Source of the DNA: Lasiosphaeria ovina
Lineage: Eukaryota > Ascomycota > Sordariomycetes > Sordariales > Lasiosphaeriaceae
DNA: 64,000 nt
Assembly: GCA_033439765.1 (NCBI GenBank)
Contig: JAULSN010000007.1
Coordinates: 2,976,001-3,040,000 of the forward strand
Reading direction: 5' to 3'
The translations under genes were made by a program, and so were the position numbers. The notes under the pieces were generated by a model, which was not told the origin of the DNA, did not search any database, and saw only the letters and a list, made by a program, of their open reading frames with translations. Shown in pieces: positions 22,426-33,852 of this stretch. The number at the start of each line of letters is the position of its first letter. The first letter of the stretch is position 1.

Positions 22426-24250
22426 ATGCCTTGGGCGACTCCAACCATTGGCTCTTGGCCCATTGCCGTTCTCGGCGCGGGCGTGCTGGGCCGTCGCATT
22501 GCCTGCGTTTTTGTCACGGGTGGATACAATGTGCAGATCCGCGACCCTTTAGCCGAAGCACGGCAGGCCGCCGTGCAGTACATCAACGACAACAAGCACG
22601 AATACACAAAACATCTCCCCGCCGCCAAAGACAAGACTCATTTATTTCGTATGCGGCGTACGAAGAAATCGAGACGGCGGTCCCCGAGAAGCTCGAGCTC
22701 AAGCTGGACACATTCGCCGAGCTAGACCGCAAAGGCACCAGCGGACTGCATTCTCGCGTCCAACAGCTCATCATTCAAGTCACGGCTGATGCTGGACCGT
22801 GTGGCCAATCCCGCCCGCCGTAGACTGATTTGCAACGTGCATTTCACCATGCCGCCCCTCACACGTACCGTGGAGCTGATGACAGACGGCGAGACAGAGC
22901 CGGGCGTGTTCCCATTTCTGACTGAGATCCTCGAGGGTTGCGGCATGTTGCCGGCGACGGCACGCAGGGAATCAACGGGCTTCATCTTCAACCGGCTGTG
23001 GGCGGCCGTCAAGCGAGAGATCATGATTACCCTGGCCGAGGACGTCAGCACGCCCGGCGAGATCGACAAGCTGTGACAGCACATGTTCCGCTCCGAGATC
23101 GGGCCGTATCGCTTCATGGACCAAATCGGCCTCGACACGGTGGCATTTATTAAAGACAACTACATCCAGGCGCGTGGGCTCGACGGCACTCTCGCCGTCG
23201 ACTGGCTTCGCAAAGAGTACCTGGCACAAGGCAGACTCGGTCTCAAGAGCGACAAGGGCGGCCTGTACCCACCACGGACGCAGCCACAGGCTCCTCCAGT
23301 GCAGTCGCCCCAGCAACTGCAAGGAGCGCAAAAACAGCAGCAACAACAACCTACTCTCTACTTCCTCGACGTGGGCCTGGGCGGCAACCTCTCGCAACTT
23401 GATGAGGTGGCGCGCAATGGTAAGATCCTGCGGCACGACGGCCGCACGGCGGAGGTGACCACTGTGGTGAGTGGACAGCCTGCGCCAGACAGCATCGACA
23501 TGGCTGGGGACCGCATGTATTGGACCAACACGGGGGCAAACCCTGCTGTGCGCGACGGCAGCGTCATGTCGAGCCGGCTGGACGGCAGCGACGTGCAAAC
23601 GGGTATCCCCGCCGATCAAGTCTGCACGCCCAAGCAGCTCGTGGCGGTGCCGTCACGGAAGCAGCTGAATTTCTGTGACCGTGAGGCCATGGCGTGCACC
23701 GATGCGGCCTTGACGGGAAAGGTCACGAGGTGCTGGCGCAGCGGCGAGCCGCGGGCAAGGCGGACGCGTTGCTTCAGTGGTGCGTGGGCATTACTGTCGA
23801 CGAGCGCGCCGGCAAGGTCTATTGGACGCAGAAGGGCCCCAGGCCCCAGCAAGTCCGGGCAGGATCGCATCTTCCGCACCGGGCTCACAGCCGAGAACCG
23901 GTCAGGTATTGAGCTTGTGTTTAATGGGTTGCCCGAGCCCATCGATCTGGAGATTGGCAGCGAAGAGAGCATGCTCTACTGGACTGACCGTGGCGAGCAC
24001 CCACCCCCCGCAGCAGCTCGCTTAACCGCGCCTCTGTCCGGTCTAGTGGCGGCAGTGGACCGAAACAAGATCCGGAAATCATTGCGCGGCACTTCCACGA
24101 CCCATCGGCCTCAAGCTCGACCTGAAAAGACGCCAGATCTTTGTCACCGACCTTGGAGGGAGCGTGTACAGTGATGATGTCGACAGCGGGGCCAAGACCG
24201 TGCTGCACTCAGACGATGCTTGCTACACGGGCATTGGTGACCAAGTTTGA
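22426..24250 (+). pseudogene. Broken 3-hydroxyacyl-CoA dehydrogenase / YWTD-propeller fusion
   Basis: The N-terminal half resembles 3-hydroxyacyl-CoA dehydrogenase: Rossmann motif GAGVLG at residues about 18-23, then [25 protein letters not shown], and [18 protein letters not shown]. The C-terminal half resembles LDL-receptor YWTD propeller blades (RMYWTNTG, KVYWTQKG, LYWTDRGEH). Fungi are known to carry this fusion; the first half would oxidise a hydroxyacyl substrate with NAD. Here it cannot be made intact. The frame changes near 22640 with loss of several codons; an extra base follows the Lys codon near 22730; a TGA at 23074-23076 replaces a conserved Trp; and the frame shifts near 23715, 23850, 24015 and 24110. 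A one-base insertion and a nonsense codon cannot be introns. Neighbouring genes are intact, so sequence error alone is unlikely. Upstream and downstream limits are approximate. Confidence 0.8.
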
Positions 24251-24651
24251 GTAGAGTTTAATTGTAGCAATTGATAGCATAGCGATATTGAACTTGTATG
24301 GGATTTGATGAACGGATCAGATTGCTAATTAATGTCCCCAGAATGAACCCGATTATCCCCGAACCTGGTGCTCTGTCAGTTGCCACGGAGCTGCACGGGA
24401 CACATTCAGCCTATTCCGAGTCACAAGGCCTTCGGTTTGACCGTCACCCCATCCTCAATGTCCCGGGTTCCAGTGAGCATGACCGCCCGTAAGCGACGCC
24501 CAATAGGGACCACAGAATCCCACGTCCCAAAATTCCCAAGATGCAATACTTAATAAGCACACCCCCCGCCCAGGGTGACAGTCGATTTTCGCCATCGCCA
24601 CGTACAAACCAATCACGCACAAAGAAACAGACAAGAAACAAAAGAGAAGAA
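24251..24651. other. Intergenic, promoter of the unknown 204-residue protein
   Basis: No gene supported. An A-rich leader precedes the ATG at 24652. Confidence 0.5.
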
Positions 24652-25266
24652 ATGAGCCACTCAAACAACTACCACAACAACAACCAGCTATCGCACAACC
24701 CACCTCAATCTGCACCGTCCCACGGCTTCTTCACCGATGTCACCAACAAGGTTGACCTCGGCGAGGACATCGACTTCGTCGTCGGCCTGACAGCATCGGC
24801 CCTAACGGCCGACCAGGCGATCAAGTTGGCCACAAGCAAGGACCACAGGACAATGCATCTTGCCAAGGCCGGTCTGGCCGCTGCCGTCGCCGCCACCGCC
24901 TTCACCATGATGGCCCGCGAGCACCGCGAGCACCGCGAGCACCGTAGCGCCGCAAACCACGGCCGAGGGCGTCGCCGTTCCCGCGACCCGAGCACCGACT
25001 CTGGCACAGACTCGGATCGTCGACACTCCGTCATGCGTGGCCATTCCCCATCATACCGCGAGGACTGGCCCGTGGTTGCCGGTCCACGGCACTACCGCCG
25101 GAGTCACAGCTACGGCGACTACTACACACACGCTCGGTCCACTGACCAGCTCCCCTATCGCTACCATTCCCCCCGCCGACGCGGTCACTCAGAAGGTCCG
25201 TCAAAATTTGCCACTTTCCTGGGGGCGGTGAGGGATAACTGGCAGTCGAGCAATCACCAACGATGA
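24652..25266 (+). CDS. Unknown fungal protein with Arg/Ser-rich C-terminus
   Basis: Single exon, 204 residues, start at ATG 24652 (AAGAA before ATG). The N-terminal 25 residues are Asn/His/Gln-rich. A compact region follows (GFFTDVTNKVDLGEDIDFVV, then ASALTADQAIKLAT) and an Ala-rich hydrophobic stretch, LAKAGLAAAVAATAFTMMA (about 83-101), which could be one membrane segment or a buried helix. Next comes a triple REH repeat coded by a direct GAGCACCGC repeat, then an Arg/Ser-rich part (RRRSRDPSTDSGTDSDRRHS) and a Tyr/Arg/His-rich tail. I do not recognise the family. Low-complexity composition suggests a disordered, phosphorylatable protein. No paralogue is seen in the window. Confidence 0.6.
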   Translation: MSHSNNYHNNNQLSHNPPQSAPSHGFFTDVTNKVDLGEDIDFVVGLTASALTADQAIKLATSKDHRTMHLAKAGLAAAVAATAFTMMAREHREHREHRSAANHGRGRRRSRDPSTDSGTDSDRRHSVMRGHSPSYREDWPVVAGPRHYRRSHSYGDYYTHARSTDQLPYRYHSPRRRGHSEGPSKFATFLGAVRDNWQSSNHQR

Positions 25267-26240
25267 CAGCAAATCGCCAATGATGACAACAATGAAAGGA
25301 ACGATGATCCGAGAGTCTCAGAGCCGCTGACAAATTTTGGCGGCCTAGATTGTGGGAAAAGCGAGCGGCGGTGGCCCGGCCTGGGAGGCACTACTGCCCG
25401 GTGATTTATCAGCCAGCAACCATCAGCTGACCACCATACCACCCAGAGCTCAGCAACCACCGTCGTTATTCACTAAAGTCCCCACAAGCCGCGCCGATTT
25501 CTTGAAACCCTGATAGGTGGGTGAGAAAAAAGACAGAACAGTGTCATCTCACAACTTTCACCGTCGCGGCTATGTTGCATGGTGTTTTTGGGGGGGGAGG
25601 GGGAGTGATGTGATGGCGAGGATAACCTTGTGATTTTGCCACCAAAGATTGATTGCAAACACCCCTCTCGGGTCAAATAAGGCGACGAGGAGTGGTGGGA
25701 GCGTAATCACAGGGCTGCACAGTAACTGTTATAATTAGAATTAGCGGGTGGGCCCGTTTTACAGGTTCTCAAAGCAGTTGCAACAAAACTACCAACTGAA
25801 TAGCTCAGACAATAGTCATCGTTTGTTTCCCTCTAACATTCGCGGGCTCGCCCGCCGTTGGTCTTGTTTAATTGAGCATTGATTGCTAAGAATGCGTTCT
25901 TGTTTTGACTCACTGTCCCTTCCCTCACAGTAGCCGGCCGTGCTTTGGCAGCCCGATGGGTTGAAACTCGCACTTTGGTGGCTAATTAGCAAACGCTGAA
26001 TCATATTTTCTCTCCAAGATCTTACTCGTAGGGGTATGTATCATTGGTGAATGACATGTTCGCGGGTACTAGTAAACGGGTTATTCAATCCTAGCTTGCA
26101 TTTAATTCCTCTCCAGTTGTTCAAATCCGGAGTCCATTTCTTGTCTCATCGATAAATTAAGTTTCTGCTCAACATCTACGCTATTGCCCTACGCTGCCGA
26201 ACATTAAAAATTACTTGAAAGGTCCCCATCGATAGACAAA
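25267..26240. other. Intergenic
   Basis: No gene supported; contains a G-rich run near 25590-25605. Confidence 0.5.
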
Positions 26241-26585
26241 ATGTGCAAGAAGATCGAAATAACCATTTTCTGTCATTGCCCAATCCGGAACAGGCTTGGT
26301 TGCAGTCATTATGGTTTTATCGCCCCAAATCCGAGCGGAATCCCCACGAATGGCGGTTGGTACGAACGAAGGCCTGGCGAGCCCCAGCGATGCGAGAGTT
26401 GGAATAATGTCGTCTTTTGGGAGCCATGTTTGTCCTACATTTCTACACACCGCAGCGGCCAGCTATCGACCATGAACGACTGCCCTGAACACGATCAAAA
26501 AAACGATCAGCGTGTACATAATCAACGTGGACATAGGGGATTTATCTGTGACTCTTCTACCAAATCCTGTGCAAGAGGTAGCTAA
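26241..26585 (+). CDS. Small Cys-rich MCxK-family protein, copy 2
   Basis: Single-exon frame of 114 residues with AAA before the ATG. It shares with the copy at 27559: MCKK at the start, CxCPxR, CSH, GWYERRPG, SWNNVVFWEPC, YIST, and MNDCPEH. After PEHDQKND the sequence no longer follows the copy at 27559, where the C-terminal CNHC lies; a frame slip or divergence there would explain this. No signal peptide. Possibly a diverging or decaying duplicate; it lies only about 1 kb upstream of copy 3 in the same orientation, consistent with tandem duplication. Confidence 0.55.
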   Translation: MCKKIEITIFCHCPIRNRLGCSHYGFIAPNPSGIPTNGGWYERRPGEPQRCESWNNVVFWEPCLSYISTHRSGQLSTMNDCPEHDQKNDQRVHNQRGHRGFICDSSTKSCARGS

Positions 26586-27558
26586 TAAAATACGCAACCA
26601 AGATCTAGGTAATGGTGAGACGACCAGGACAAATGCAGAAATGTTAATAATCTGTGGCAGGCATAATTAGCGTTCAGTTTCGTTTCGATAAGTACCGGGT
26701 GGGAGATAGCCCTAAGTTGAACATAGAAAAAAGGATATTAAGAATATGTAATACTTTTATAAACGTGAGATCATACCCGCAAAGTTCTTAGGTTATATGA
26801 ATGGGAAAGCTGAAGATAAGAGGTTTGACGCTAGAGATTAGTTATGCTAGGGCCATCTCTATACGGATGCGTTAGAAGAATACGAAGTACTAACTACCGT
26901 GGTTGTTTTGGAAGTAGCCAATTATTAACACAGGTATTGCGTCGTACTTCTCACAGGCGCCACCGCCGTACAATTACCGACTGGGTCATTTGTGTTTGCC
27001 CCTGAGACACAGTGTAACATCCCTGAAGTTACAAAGTGCTTCTTCTCGTTTGAATAGTTGCTTGTCTCAATGTATTCTAGCCATGATATAGCTATCACCA
27101 AATAATAACATTCTATCTAAGTAAGGTGACTCATGGTTGCGTGGTAATGGCACAACCGCTGACCGTTCAACACATATAGGTAGCTAGACAGTGCAGTCAT
27201 GGAAGGCTACTTCCTTAGAGGCTCGTACATCCACTCAATGACATTGTATTCGAATATCCTCCGATACCCAATCCCACTGTTCTCTAACATCATATCTAAA
27301 AAGCCCTATTGTAGTGCAATTAACCCTCCTATTCTTGAACAACCGTATATAACGGCCAATAATCAGACTATTCATAAACAATATCGCCATAATTATCCTT
27401 GCTATTTTATATTTAAAGTCACTCAGTATCTATCATCTACATCTCATCACTTCTGCAAACCCACACATCGGCGTCCCAGCAACCGAAACTCACTTTACCA
27501 AAAAAACCCAAACGGAACACAGAGCACTTCGCGACTCACATCTCAACATCAAGTCACG
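26586..27558. other. AT-rich intergenic between two family copies
   Basis: No separate gene. The frame of copy 3 is open upstream from 27199, but that part is AT-rich, low in coding character and follows no family pattern, so I leave it out. Confidence 0.5.
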
Positions 27559-27942
27559 ATGTGTAAGAAAACCACTGTCACCCACCTTTGCGCTTGCATT
27601 TATCGGGATGATCCCATGTGCATGCACTCAGCTTGTGTGGTGACGAATGGCGAAGTGAAAGAGCTCGCCGCTGGATGGATGTCCCGCCAGGCAGGCCAGT
27701 GCCAGGCACACAAGGACCTGACCAATGTTGATCTCTGGGAGCCGTGCGTGGCTTACATCTCGACCGCCCCTATTGATCCCGCCACCGGCAAGTACACTGT
27801 CGACACTGCGGAGATGAACGACTGCTTCGAGCACTACGAAGAGAACGACGTGACGAAGACCGAGTTCATACTCTGCAATCATTGTGCGACTTATCACCCA
27901 GGTCCTCCTCAAAGTTCAGGACAGCGATCTAGCAATAGCTAG
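27559..27942 (+). CDS. Small Cys-rich MCxK-family protein, copy 3 (longest family match)
   Basis: 127 residues, single exon. I start at ATG 27559, since MCKK at this point aligns with the starts of the other two copies. Ten cysteines: C2, the CAC pair at 11-13, the CMHSAC pair, one before the QAHKD stretch, one in WEPC, one in NDCFEHYE, and a final CNHC. The core GWMSRQAGQCQ, DLWEPCVAYIST and AEMNDCFEHYEEND is shared with the copies at 13086 and 26241. No signal peptide or membrane segment. The Ser/Gly-rich tail looks disordered. Family unknown to me; a metal-binding fold is a guess from paired Cys and His. This copy has the best coding composition of the three and is the likeliest to be functional. 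Confidence 0.7.
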   Translation: MCKKTTVTHLCACIYRDDPMCMHSACVVTNGEVKELAAGWMSRQAGQCQAHKDLTNVDLWEPCVAYISTAPIDPATGKYTVDTAEMNDCFEHYEENDVTKTEFILCNHCATYHPGPPQSSGQRSSNS

Positions 27943-28663
27943 ATACGGTAGATGGATAGGATGAGTTAGGGGGGTGCTGTCGTCAGCACAGTAAACGTCT
28001 GCTTTTCTTCATTTCCGGGTAACCGGGCACTTTTCTTTTTCATTCGCTTTGATAGATGTGCTGAATGAATTAGCACCGGAATATATACATTGTACACTGA
28101 TTTTGAACAATGTCTCCCTTTGTGACGACCTATTGCGTATACCTAATTAATACTGACCCTGTTTTCTTCCTTGTTGCTAATTCAATGACCCCAACCCCAA
28201 TTACCTGCATACGGAGGGAGGTATGTATGCGATTATTTGCCATCTATTGCACCTTCTTCGGCACGCTTTGCAGGACTTGGAATAATACTACCCTTTGTTC
28301 CGTACCGAGCTTGTTACCCTAGGCTTCACTCACAAGTCCCCGAACTCTACCACGTTAACTTCAAGCAAAGGGATCTTTGCACTGCTCATTCATAGTGTAT
28401 GCTAATATTTTAGGCCACACAGGCTAGCCGGCCGAGGCCGGGAGTTAGTTCGGTTGGAAGACTAAAAAATTATCGAAGAAGGAGAAGAGTAGATCAATTC
28501 ATAAAAAGCGGTAGTGATAGAGCCCGCCATGGGTTGCTATTGGAATTCATTCGCTATTCCAGGCAATTTGATGCGGCATGTGGCTAGGGAGCCCATGATT
28601 ATGTAAATTCTTCATCTAGTGATTTGCCCCTAGCCAGTTCCAAGACTCATGTGAGCCCGCCGC
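27943..28663. other. Intergenic between convergent genes
   Basis: 3' flanks of the Cys-rich gene and of the CVNH gene. No gene supported. Confidence 0.5.
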
Positions 28664-29121
28664 TTACTCTACAAATCACAAACGCAGATTAGATGTATGC
28701 ACTTTGACAATTCATGAGGGAGCGGGGAATGGTTGAACATTAAACATACCAAAGACGAGGCTGCCGCCCTCGTTGCGAATGCGCTCGGCGAGGTTGAGGT
28801 CGCGGTCGTTGAGGTTGTCCTCGAGGTCGCGGAGGCTGGCGCGGAGAATGGGGACGCCATCGTCGCCCTCAAGTGAGAAATTGATGTTCTCGGCACTCTC
28901 GGCAAACTTCTCGCCGCCCCACACAAAGTTACCTGTTGATGTCAGAAAGCCTCCGGTATCGAGCCGGGATGCTGGGACTTGGCCCTACCGTTGTCGTTGC
29001 CAACAGCAGTGTTGAGGTCGAGCTCAGCGTCGACTTGCTCTCCCTGGCCATTGTCTAGGCGAGCGCGCAGAATGTGGCCATCATCAACGCGGACTTCGGA
29101 AGCGCTGGAGTGGAAGGACAT
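28664..29121 (-). CDS. CVNH (cyanovirin-N homology) domain protein
   Basis: Minus strand, three exons: 29121-28989, 28932-28750 and 28668-28664; 106 residues, close to the usual length of single-domain CVNH proteins. The two internal repeats of the fold are clear: repeat 1 has SEVRVDDGHILRARLDN and AELDLN with NGNFVWGG; repeat 2 has SAENINFSLEGDDGVPILRASL, DRDLNLAERI and GGSLVF. CVNH proteins bind mannose-type glycans; this copy lacks a signal peptide and most cysteines, as fungal ones commonly do, so it probably acts inside the cell. Both long introns have good signals (GTAGGG and GTATGT donors, CAG and TAG acceptors). The last exon would add only the end of one codon and TAA; reading through donor 2 instead would append 11 residues (to PAPS), so the exact C-terminus is uncertain. 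Confidence 0.8.
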
Positions 29122-32100
29122 GGTTTCTGGTTTGATAGGCGCGTTTTTTATGTAATAGATAGCAGTTATTTGACGATGACCGAAGGTTTTCTAAAGTAGA
29201 AAATGGGAGGCTAGACCACGCACCTATTTATGCCAACATTAGAACTAAATACCTGGGGCTTGCCCTCCGGGTCAACCGGCACACAACCCCCGCACGAGGG
29301 ATATTGTTTGTTCAGTCCCAAAGGCGGTGCTCAGCTCGGCAAGAACATGCAAACATCCGCTAGGCCGTCTTGCCGCGCCCCCTGCCGCGCCCCGCGGTCA
29401 AGATGGCTCCTTGTGGGAACATTAGCTGCATCGGTTCAGCCTTGGCAGCCGTTGTAGAGGCCAACCAACATCGCGTGATCGATATTCGGTACCTTGGCGA
29501 GGAGGGGGGAAGTGGAGCCACACAACGGCGAACCAGTGATGCATGCCTCTCCAGGCTCTGGGCTTCGTAGAGCCCCTTTCCAATGTCAACACGTGTTACA
29601 AAACGTCATAAGGGCTGTGGATGGCGACCCGCCCGTCGACCAGCTTCTGGCGAGGGTTTATCAGGAGAGGATTGCGGATTGAGATTAGGCAAATGACGAC
29701 ATTGAGTATTAGTGGTCCGAAACGTCTTAATTTCCATCTTAGCCAACTCCGTTGAAGTCCTTGCCATTGATAAGGGAAAAGAACGAATAGGGTTAGGGCT
29801 ACGCAGCGATGCCATCCTGGATACCTGCCAGTGCCACCCGGTAATCAACGAGCAAGGTAGATTCCAACTCAATACTTGGTTGAGGATCATATTTCACATT
29901 TGCTGCTTGTTCTATATAGTCGTACACGGGCTCGCGAGTTCCTATGGATATTGAGCTCCATATAGCCGACGACCACAGTCTTTGCTGTTCATTATTAATT
30001 AGCCAGGGGCAGGGGGGGGGGTTCTCGACAGTCGCTCGAGCACGTGCTTATACAAGCAATTCCGTCGTAGCGGCCGCTGTGGAGCGGTCACGCCATCAAC
30101 TCGGCCCGGGCCGTCACTTTCCCTGGTGCGGAGGCGGTGAAGGCAAAACGCTGGTTGCCATGCGGGCATCCCCGCACGCAGTTCGAGCAGTCGCGGGGTA
30201 GACGAGACCGGCCGAAACCCGTACAACTATCCAAAAAACTATATGGCGCCGTTGCTGCTGCACTTAGTAATTATCTAGGTACGCATTTGTTGATGGAATG
30301 GAGCACTTTTTGGGCCTTTGGGCGTTTCTCTTGGCTGTTAATCCGTGGTCCCGACTGATCAAGGTTAAATGCAGATCTTGACCCCAATTAAACCCAAACT
30401 TAGGTTGGAAGATTCTAATCAGTGCGAGAAGCTGGTAAGGGATCCCTTACAAAAAGGTAAGAAACCCTATTCACATCGGGCCAGGCAACCGCTTTCCTTG
30501 TCCTTGCCACACTGGCCAGTCCTAGTGCCACAAGGAGGCTGCAGTTCCTTACTCATCGTTGTCATGGAATCACCCTTGAAATATCGCGAGTGAAGAAGCG
30601 TGGCTGGTGCATTTCGAGCCTGGGCACCAGAGCAGGCCTCACTCTTGCTCGTCCCCCTTCAGTCTATCGGGGCTGCTTTCGAGTCCCAGATGCCGAAAAC
30701 CCGTGGCACACCTCGCACTGCTGCCTGTGGAATCCATGCGTTGCCCTGGTACGATAGCTCCATGACTTCTCCCCAACGCGACCTAAATGCATGTCAGCCC
30801 CGCACTTATGCCTCTGTCGCTGCATCGGGCATGGCACTCTTTTTTTATTAGTGCCGAGCCGTCATCCTCCCATGCGTGGACTGTTGGATCTAGCGGCGCC
30901 TGAGAAGCTACCAGTAGCGGCACTGGGGGCCGAGCTGGTAATCTGAACACCTTGGCTCCGGGGCCAGGTCCGACTTGGCTCACATGGCAGACCAACACGT
31001 CCAACATATCTTCTTTTCGGGATTATTAACCCGAGGCAACTTTATTTACAGCCTTTGAAAGCCCATTCTGTGATACCCGGAGGAAACCTGTCTTTGCTAT
31101 TCCGGTCCGGGATACACTTCTCCGCGTCGTGAGGGCTCTGTTGGTGTCTACCTACATGTATTGATTAGGGCAGCCGAGCCGTATGACGACCTCCCTGACA
31201 GTGCTGTAATTGGATGCACACTGTAAGTATGAACAATGGAGCCGACGCTACTGCATGCATCTGCCTCGACTCCGGCGTTGGTCGGATTTTGGGTGAAAGA
31301 TCGCAGCCAAAAATATCCGGCTGTCACACAAGATGCACTGGGACGCCAGTCATGCGAGGTGACTTCGTGAACATAATTGGCAGCTTCAAGGCCAGCCTGC
31401 GGAGAGGAATACAAGAGTTTTCACTGGCGGCGTCTAATGGATTCAGAAGGCGTATTGGGACAGGTGTAACTGAAGAAAACTTCCAGTGTGCAACAATCAG
31501 AGCAGGCAAGACCGGGCACCCAGCTACCTACCTATGTGGCTACTTGCATTGAAATCTGCAGCGAGGTAAAGTGGAAGAGGAATATGATCTGCCTCGCCAC
31601 GGACTAGCACGACGCGCGATGGGCAAATTCCGGGCTAGCCGTATTTTCGGGCAAATAAGGAGATCCCACGTCTTTTCTGGGCCTAAGTTTTATGACACGA
31701 TAAGGTCGGCAAATCCTGATACGGGAGGTCCTGTGATTCCACGAGCCATTAACGCGGCGCATATAGCTTCCTTCTTCCGTCTTGCTGTGCGGCTCGACGT
31801 GGTGTCAAATATGCACGCGTGGCTACGGATTTGCTACCGATAGGTTCTGGTGGCTTTGATCCCTGGCCGACGGTGTTACCTGTTACCGCACGCTCGGACC
31901 CTCGACATTCTGTTTGTATTGACAGGGGGGGGGAAGGGGGGCGCGGATTCGTCGTCCTTGAAACGTTGGCCGCCTGCATGGCTAGCTGGGTATTTCCGCC
32001 ACATGCCATCCATCGTCCATGCCTGCGGCCCCATGTCGGCCTTCCCGGATTCCCGGGTCCGCTCGATAAACATCCATCCTTGTAAGCAGCGGCGAGTTGC

Positions 32101-32297
32101 TCGTTCTATCTTTGGTTTGATTAGACCCATTTCTATTTTTGTTGTCTGCAAAGAGAAGAAAAATTGGGTCTTTCAAGCGGCTATTTGCCATCATGCCATC
32201 CACCCCCGGCGGGAAGAGTCATGATTTTAAGCGCCGTTCGGCGCTGCCCCCTCGGTTTTGGCTTGTACGGTTGCAGGATGCTGGGAACCTGGATGCC
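29122..32297. other. Long gene-free block (3.2 kb)
   Basis: No gene supported. Frames of 60-125 codons exist on both strands without motif, splice logic or family resemblance. G-runs occur near 30010-30020 and 31924-31933. I looked for cytochrome P450 or other tailoring-enzyme remnants next to the terpene synthase and saw none. Confidence 0.45.
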
Positions 32298-32304
32298 TAT
32301 AAAA
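32298..32304 (+). promoter_or_regulatory. TATA box of the terpene synthase gene
   Basis: TATAAAA at 32298-32304, 157 bases upstream of the ATG at 32461, followed by a T/C-rich stretch typical of fungal transcription starts. Confidence 0.5.
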
Positions 32305-32460
32305 CCTTCGGGATCAACCCCTTTCCTCGTCTTAGGCAAATCTTTTTCTCATCCTCGTCACAATACCCCCTTGCACATCTTTTCTTGTTGATTACTACGT
32401 AACTACTATACTACCAGCACCTTTTCTTGTCGTCCAATAGCGCTAGGTAGAGCAACCATC

Positions 32461-33852
32461 ATGGCAGCCACATTGGTCCAAGTCCCCGACTTTCTGCGCA
32501 ACTGGCAGTGGGAGCGTGCCCTGAACCCTCTCTATGAGGAGGTGAAGACTGATTCTCTTGCCTGGCTCCATGGCTTTGGCTTCTTCGATGTCAAGTCTCA
32601 GGATTCATTCGACCGCTGCGAGTTCCGTGGGTCATCAAACTCTGACTTTCCTGACGGCTCAGCACTAACTCATACGTTCACAGCAAAGCTCGCCATGCTC
32701 ACGTCCCCGCACCACAACCGAGGTACCTAACACTCCATCCTATTTACCTCTTGTGCCGTTCCCTTTCCCACTTCTGCAGACAGCCCACAGCCCACAGCCC
32801 CGCAAGACACATTGGCCCGAGACTGAGACTGATACTTCGAACAGAGCATGCTCGATCCACATGCGATCTGATGGACCTCTTCTACGTCATCGACGAATAC
32901 ACCGACGTCGAGGACGCAGGCGGGGTTCAGAAGATTGTCGACATAATCATGGACGCCTTCCGAAATCCTAGCAAGCCGCGACCCACGGGCGAGTTCCGAA
33001 TTGGCGAGATGGCACGCCAGTTCTGGGCTCTGGCCATCCAGACGGCCTCACCCATGTCCCAGGTCCACTTTGTCGACACCATGCAGGAGTACCTCGACTC
33101 GATTACCGAGCAGGCCGTGGACCGCGCCAACAACCGCGTCCGCACCATTGACGAGTACTGGGCCCTCCGCCGTCTGACGGGCGGCTGCCTCCCCAGCTTT
33201 GCCCTGATTGAGCTTGGCCTGGAATTCCCCGAGGAGATCTACCGCCACCCTCTGCTAGAGAACCTCCGCGAGTGCGCCAACCGGGCCATCTGCGCTGCCA
33301 ATGTGAGTGCCCGCCAGAGACATCGTTGTCAGTTTAACTGGGCAGGCACTAATGACGTTCCCCTTGGACCGGCAGGACGTGTATTCGTACAACATTGAGC
33401 GGGTCCGCGGCCACGCCCTGCACAACCTCGTGACCATCGTGATGCACGAGAAGGACATGGGCCCGCAGGACGCCATCACGTGGATCGGGGCGTGGCATGA
33501 CGACCTTGTCGCCGACTTCTTCGCCAGCAAGGCGGAGCTGGAGCAGCTGCTGAGCAATGGGGAGTGGGCGAGCGGGGACGTGGAGCGGCAGGTGAGAATC
33601 TACGTCGACGGGCTCGGGTGCTGGGTGCGCGGCAGCGACGACTGGCACCTCGAAGGCCAGCGCCACCTCGGCAACCAGGGCCCCAGCTTCCGCAAGAACC
33701 GCCAGCTGCTGATGCTGCCCCGCGTCGACGCCATGCAGGCGCGCGCCGGAGTCACTGATGCTGAGGGCATCCTGGTGCGCGAGCTCATGGAGAAGAATGC
33801 TGTCGCGGGCATGCACATCTCGACCCAGGCCACTGCCATCCTGACCGTGTGA
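32461..33852 (+). CDS. Class I terpene (sesquiterpene-type) synthase
   Basis: Four exons: 32461-32626, 32684-32722, 32845-33302, 33376-33852; 379 residues. It would cyclise a prenyl diphosphate, by family most likely farnesyl diphosphate, in the cytosol. The metal-binding motif DEYTD is at 85-89, preceded by STCDLMDLFYVI. The NSE triad is perfect: NDVYSYNIE at 221-229 (N221, S225, E229), with N221 being the last codon before intron 3. The C-terminal Arg-Tyr pair that senses diphosphate in this group appears as Arg-His (R317, H318, in EGQRHLG). The overall style is that of the basidiomycete-type/alpha-muurolene-like sesquiterpene synthases found in fungi. Exon 2 is only 39 bases. The product cannot be read from sequence. 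The MFS transporter 750 bases downstream on the same strand may export it or its derivatives. Confidence 0.88.

Noticed and set aside
23074..23076. TGA in the dehydrogenase part as a sign of repeat-induced point mutation
   Set aside because: The change would be in a CpC, not the CpA context typical of RIP, and the frame shifts are indels, which RIP does not cause.
27199..27558. In-frame N-terminal extension of the third small Cys-rich protein
   Set aside because: AT-rich, no similarity to the other copies, and the MCKK start is shared by all three.
29122..32297. Possible tailoring enzymes next to the terpene synthase
   Set aside because: No P450, oxidase or transferase motif could be found on either strand.
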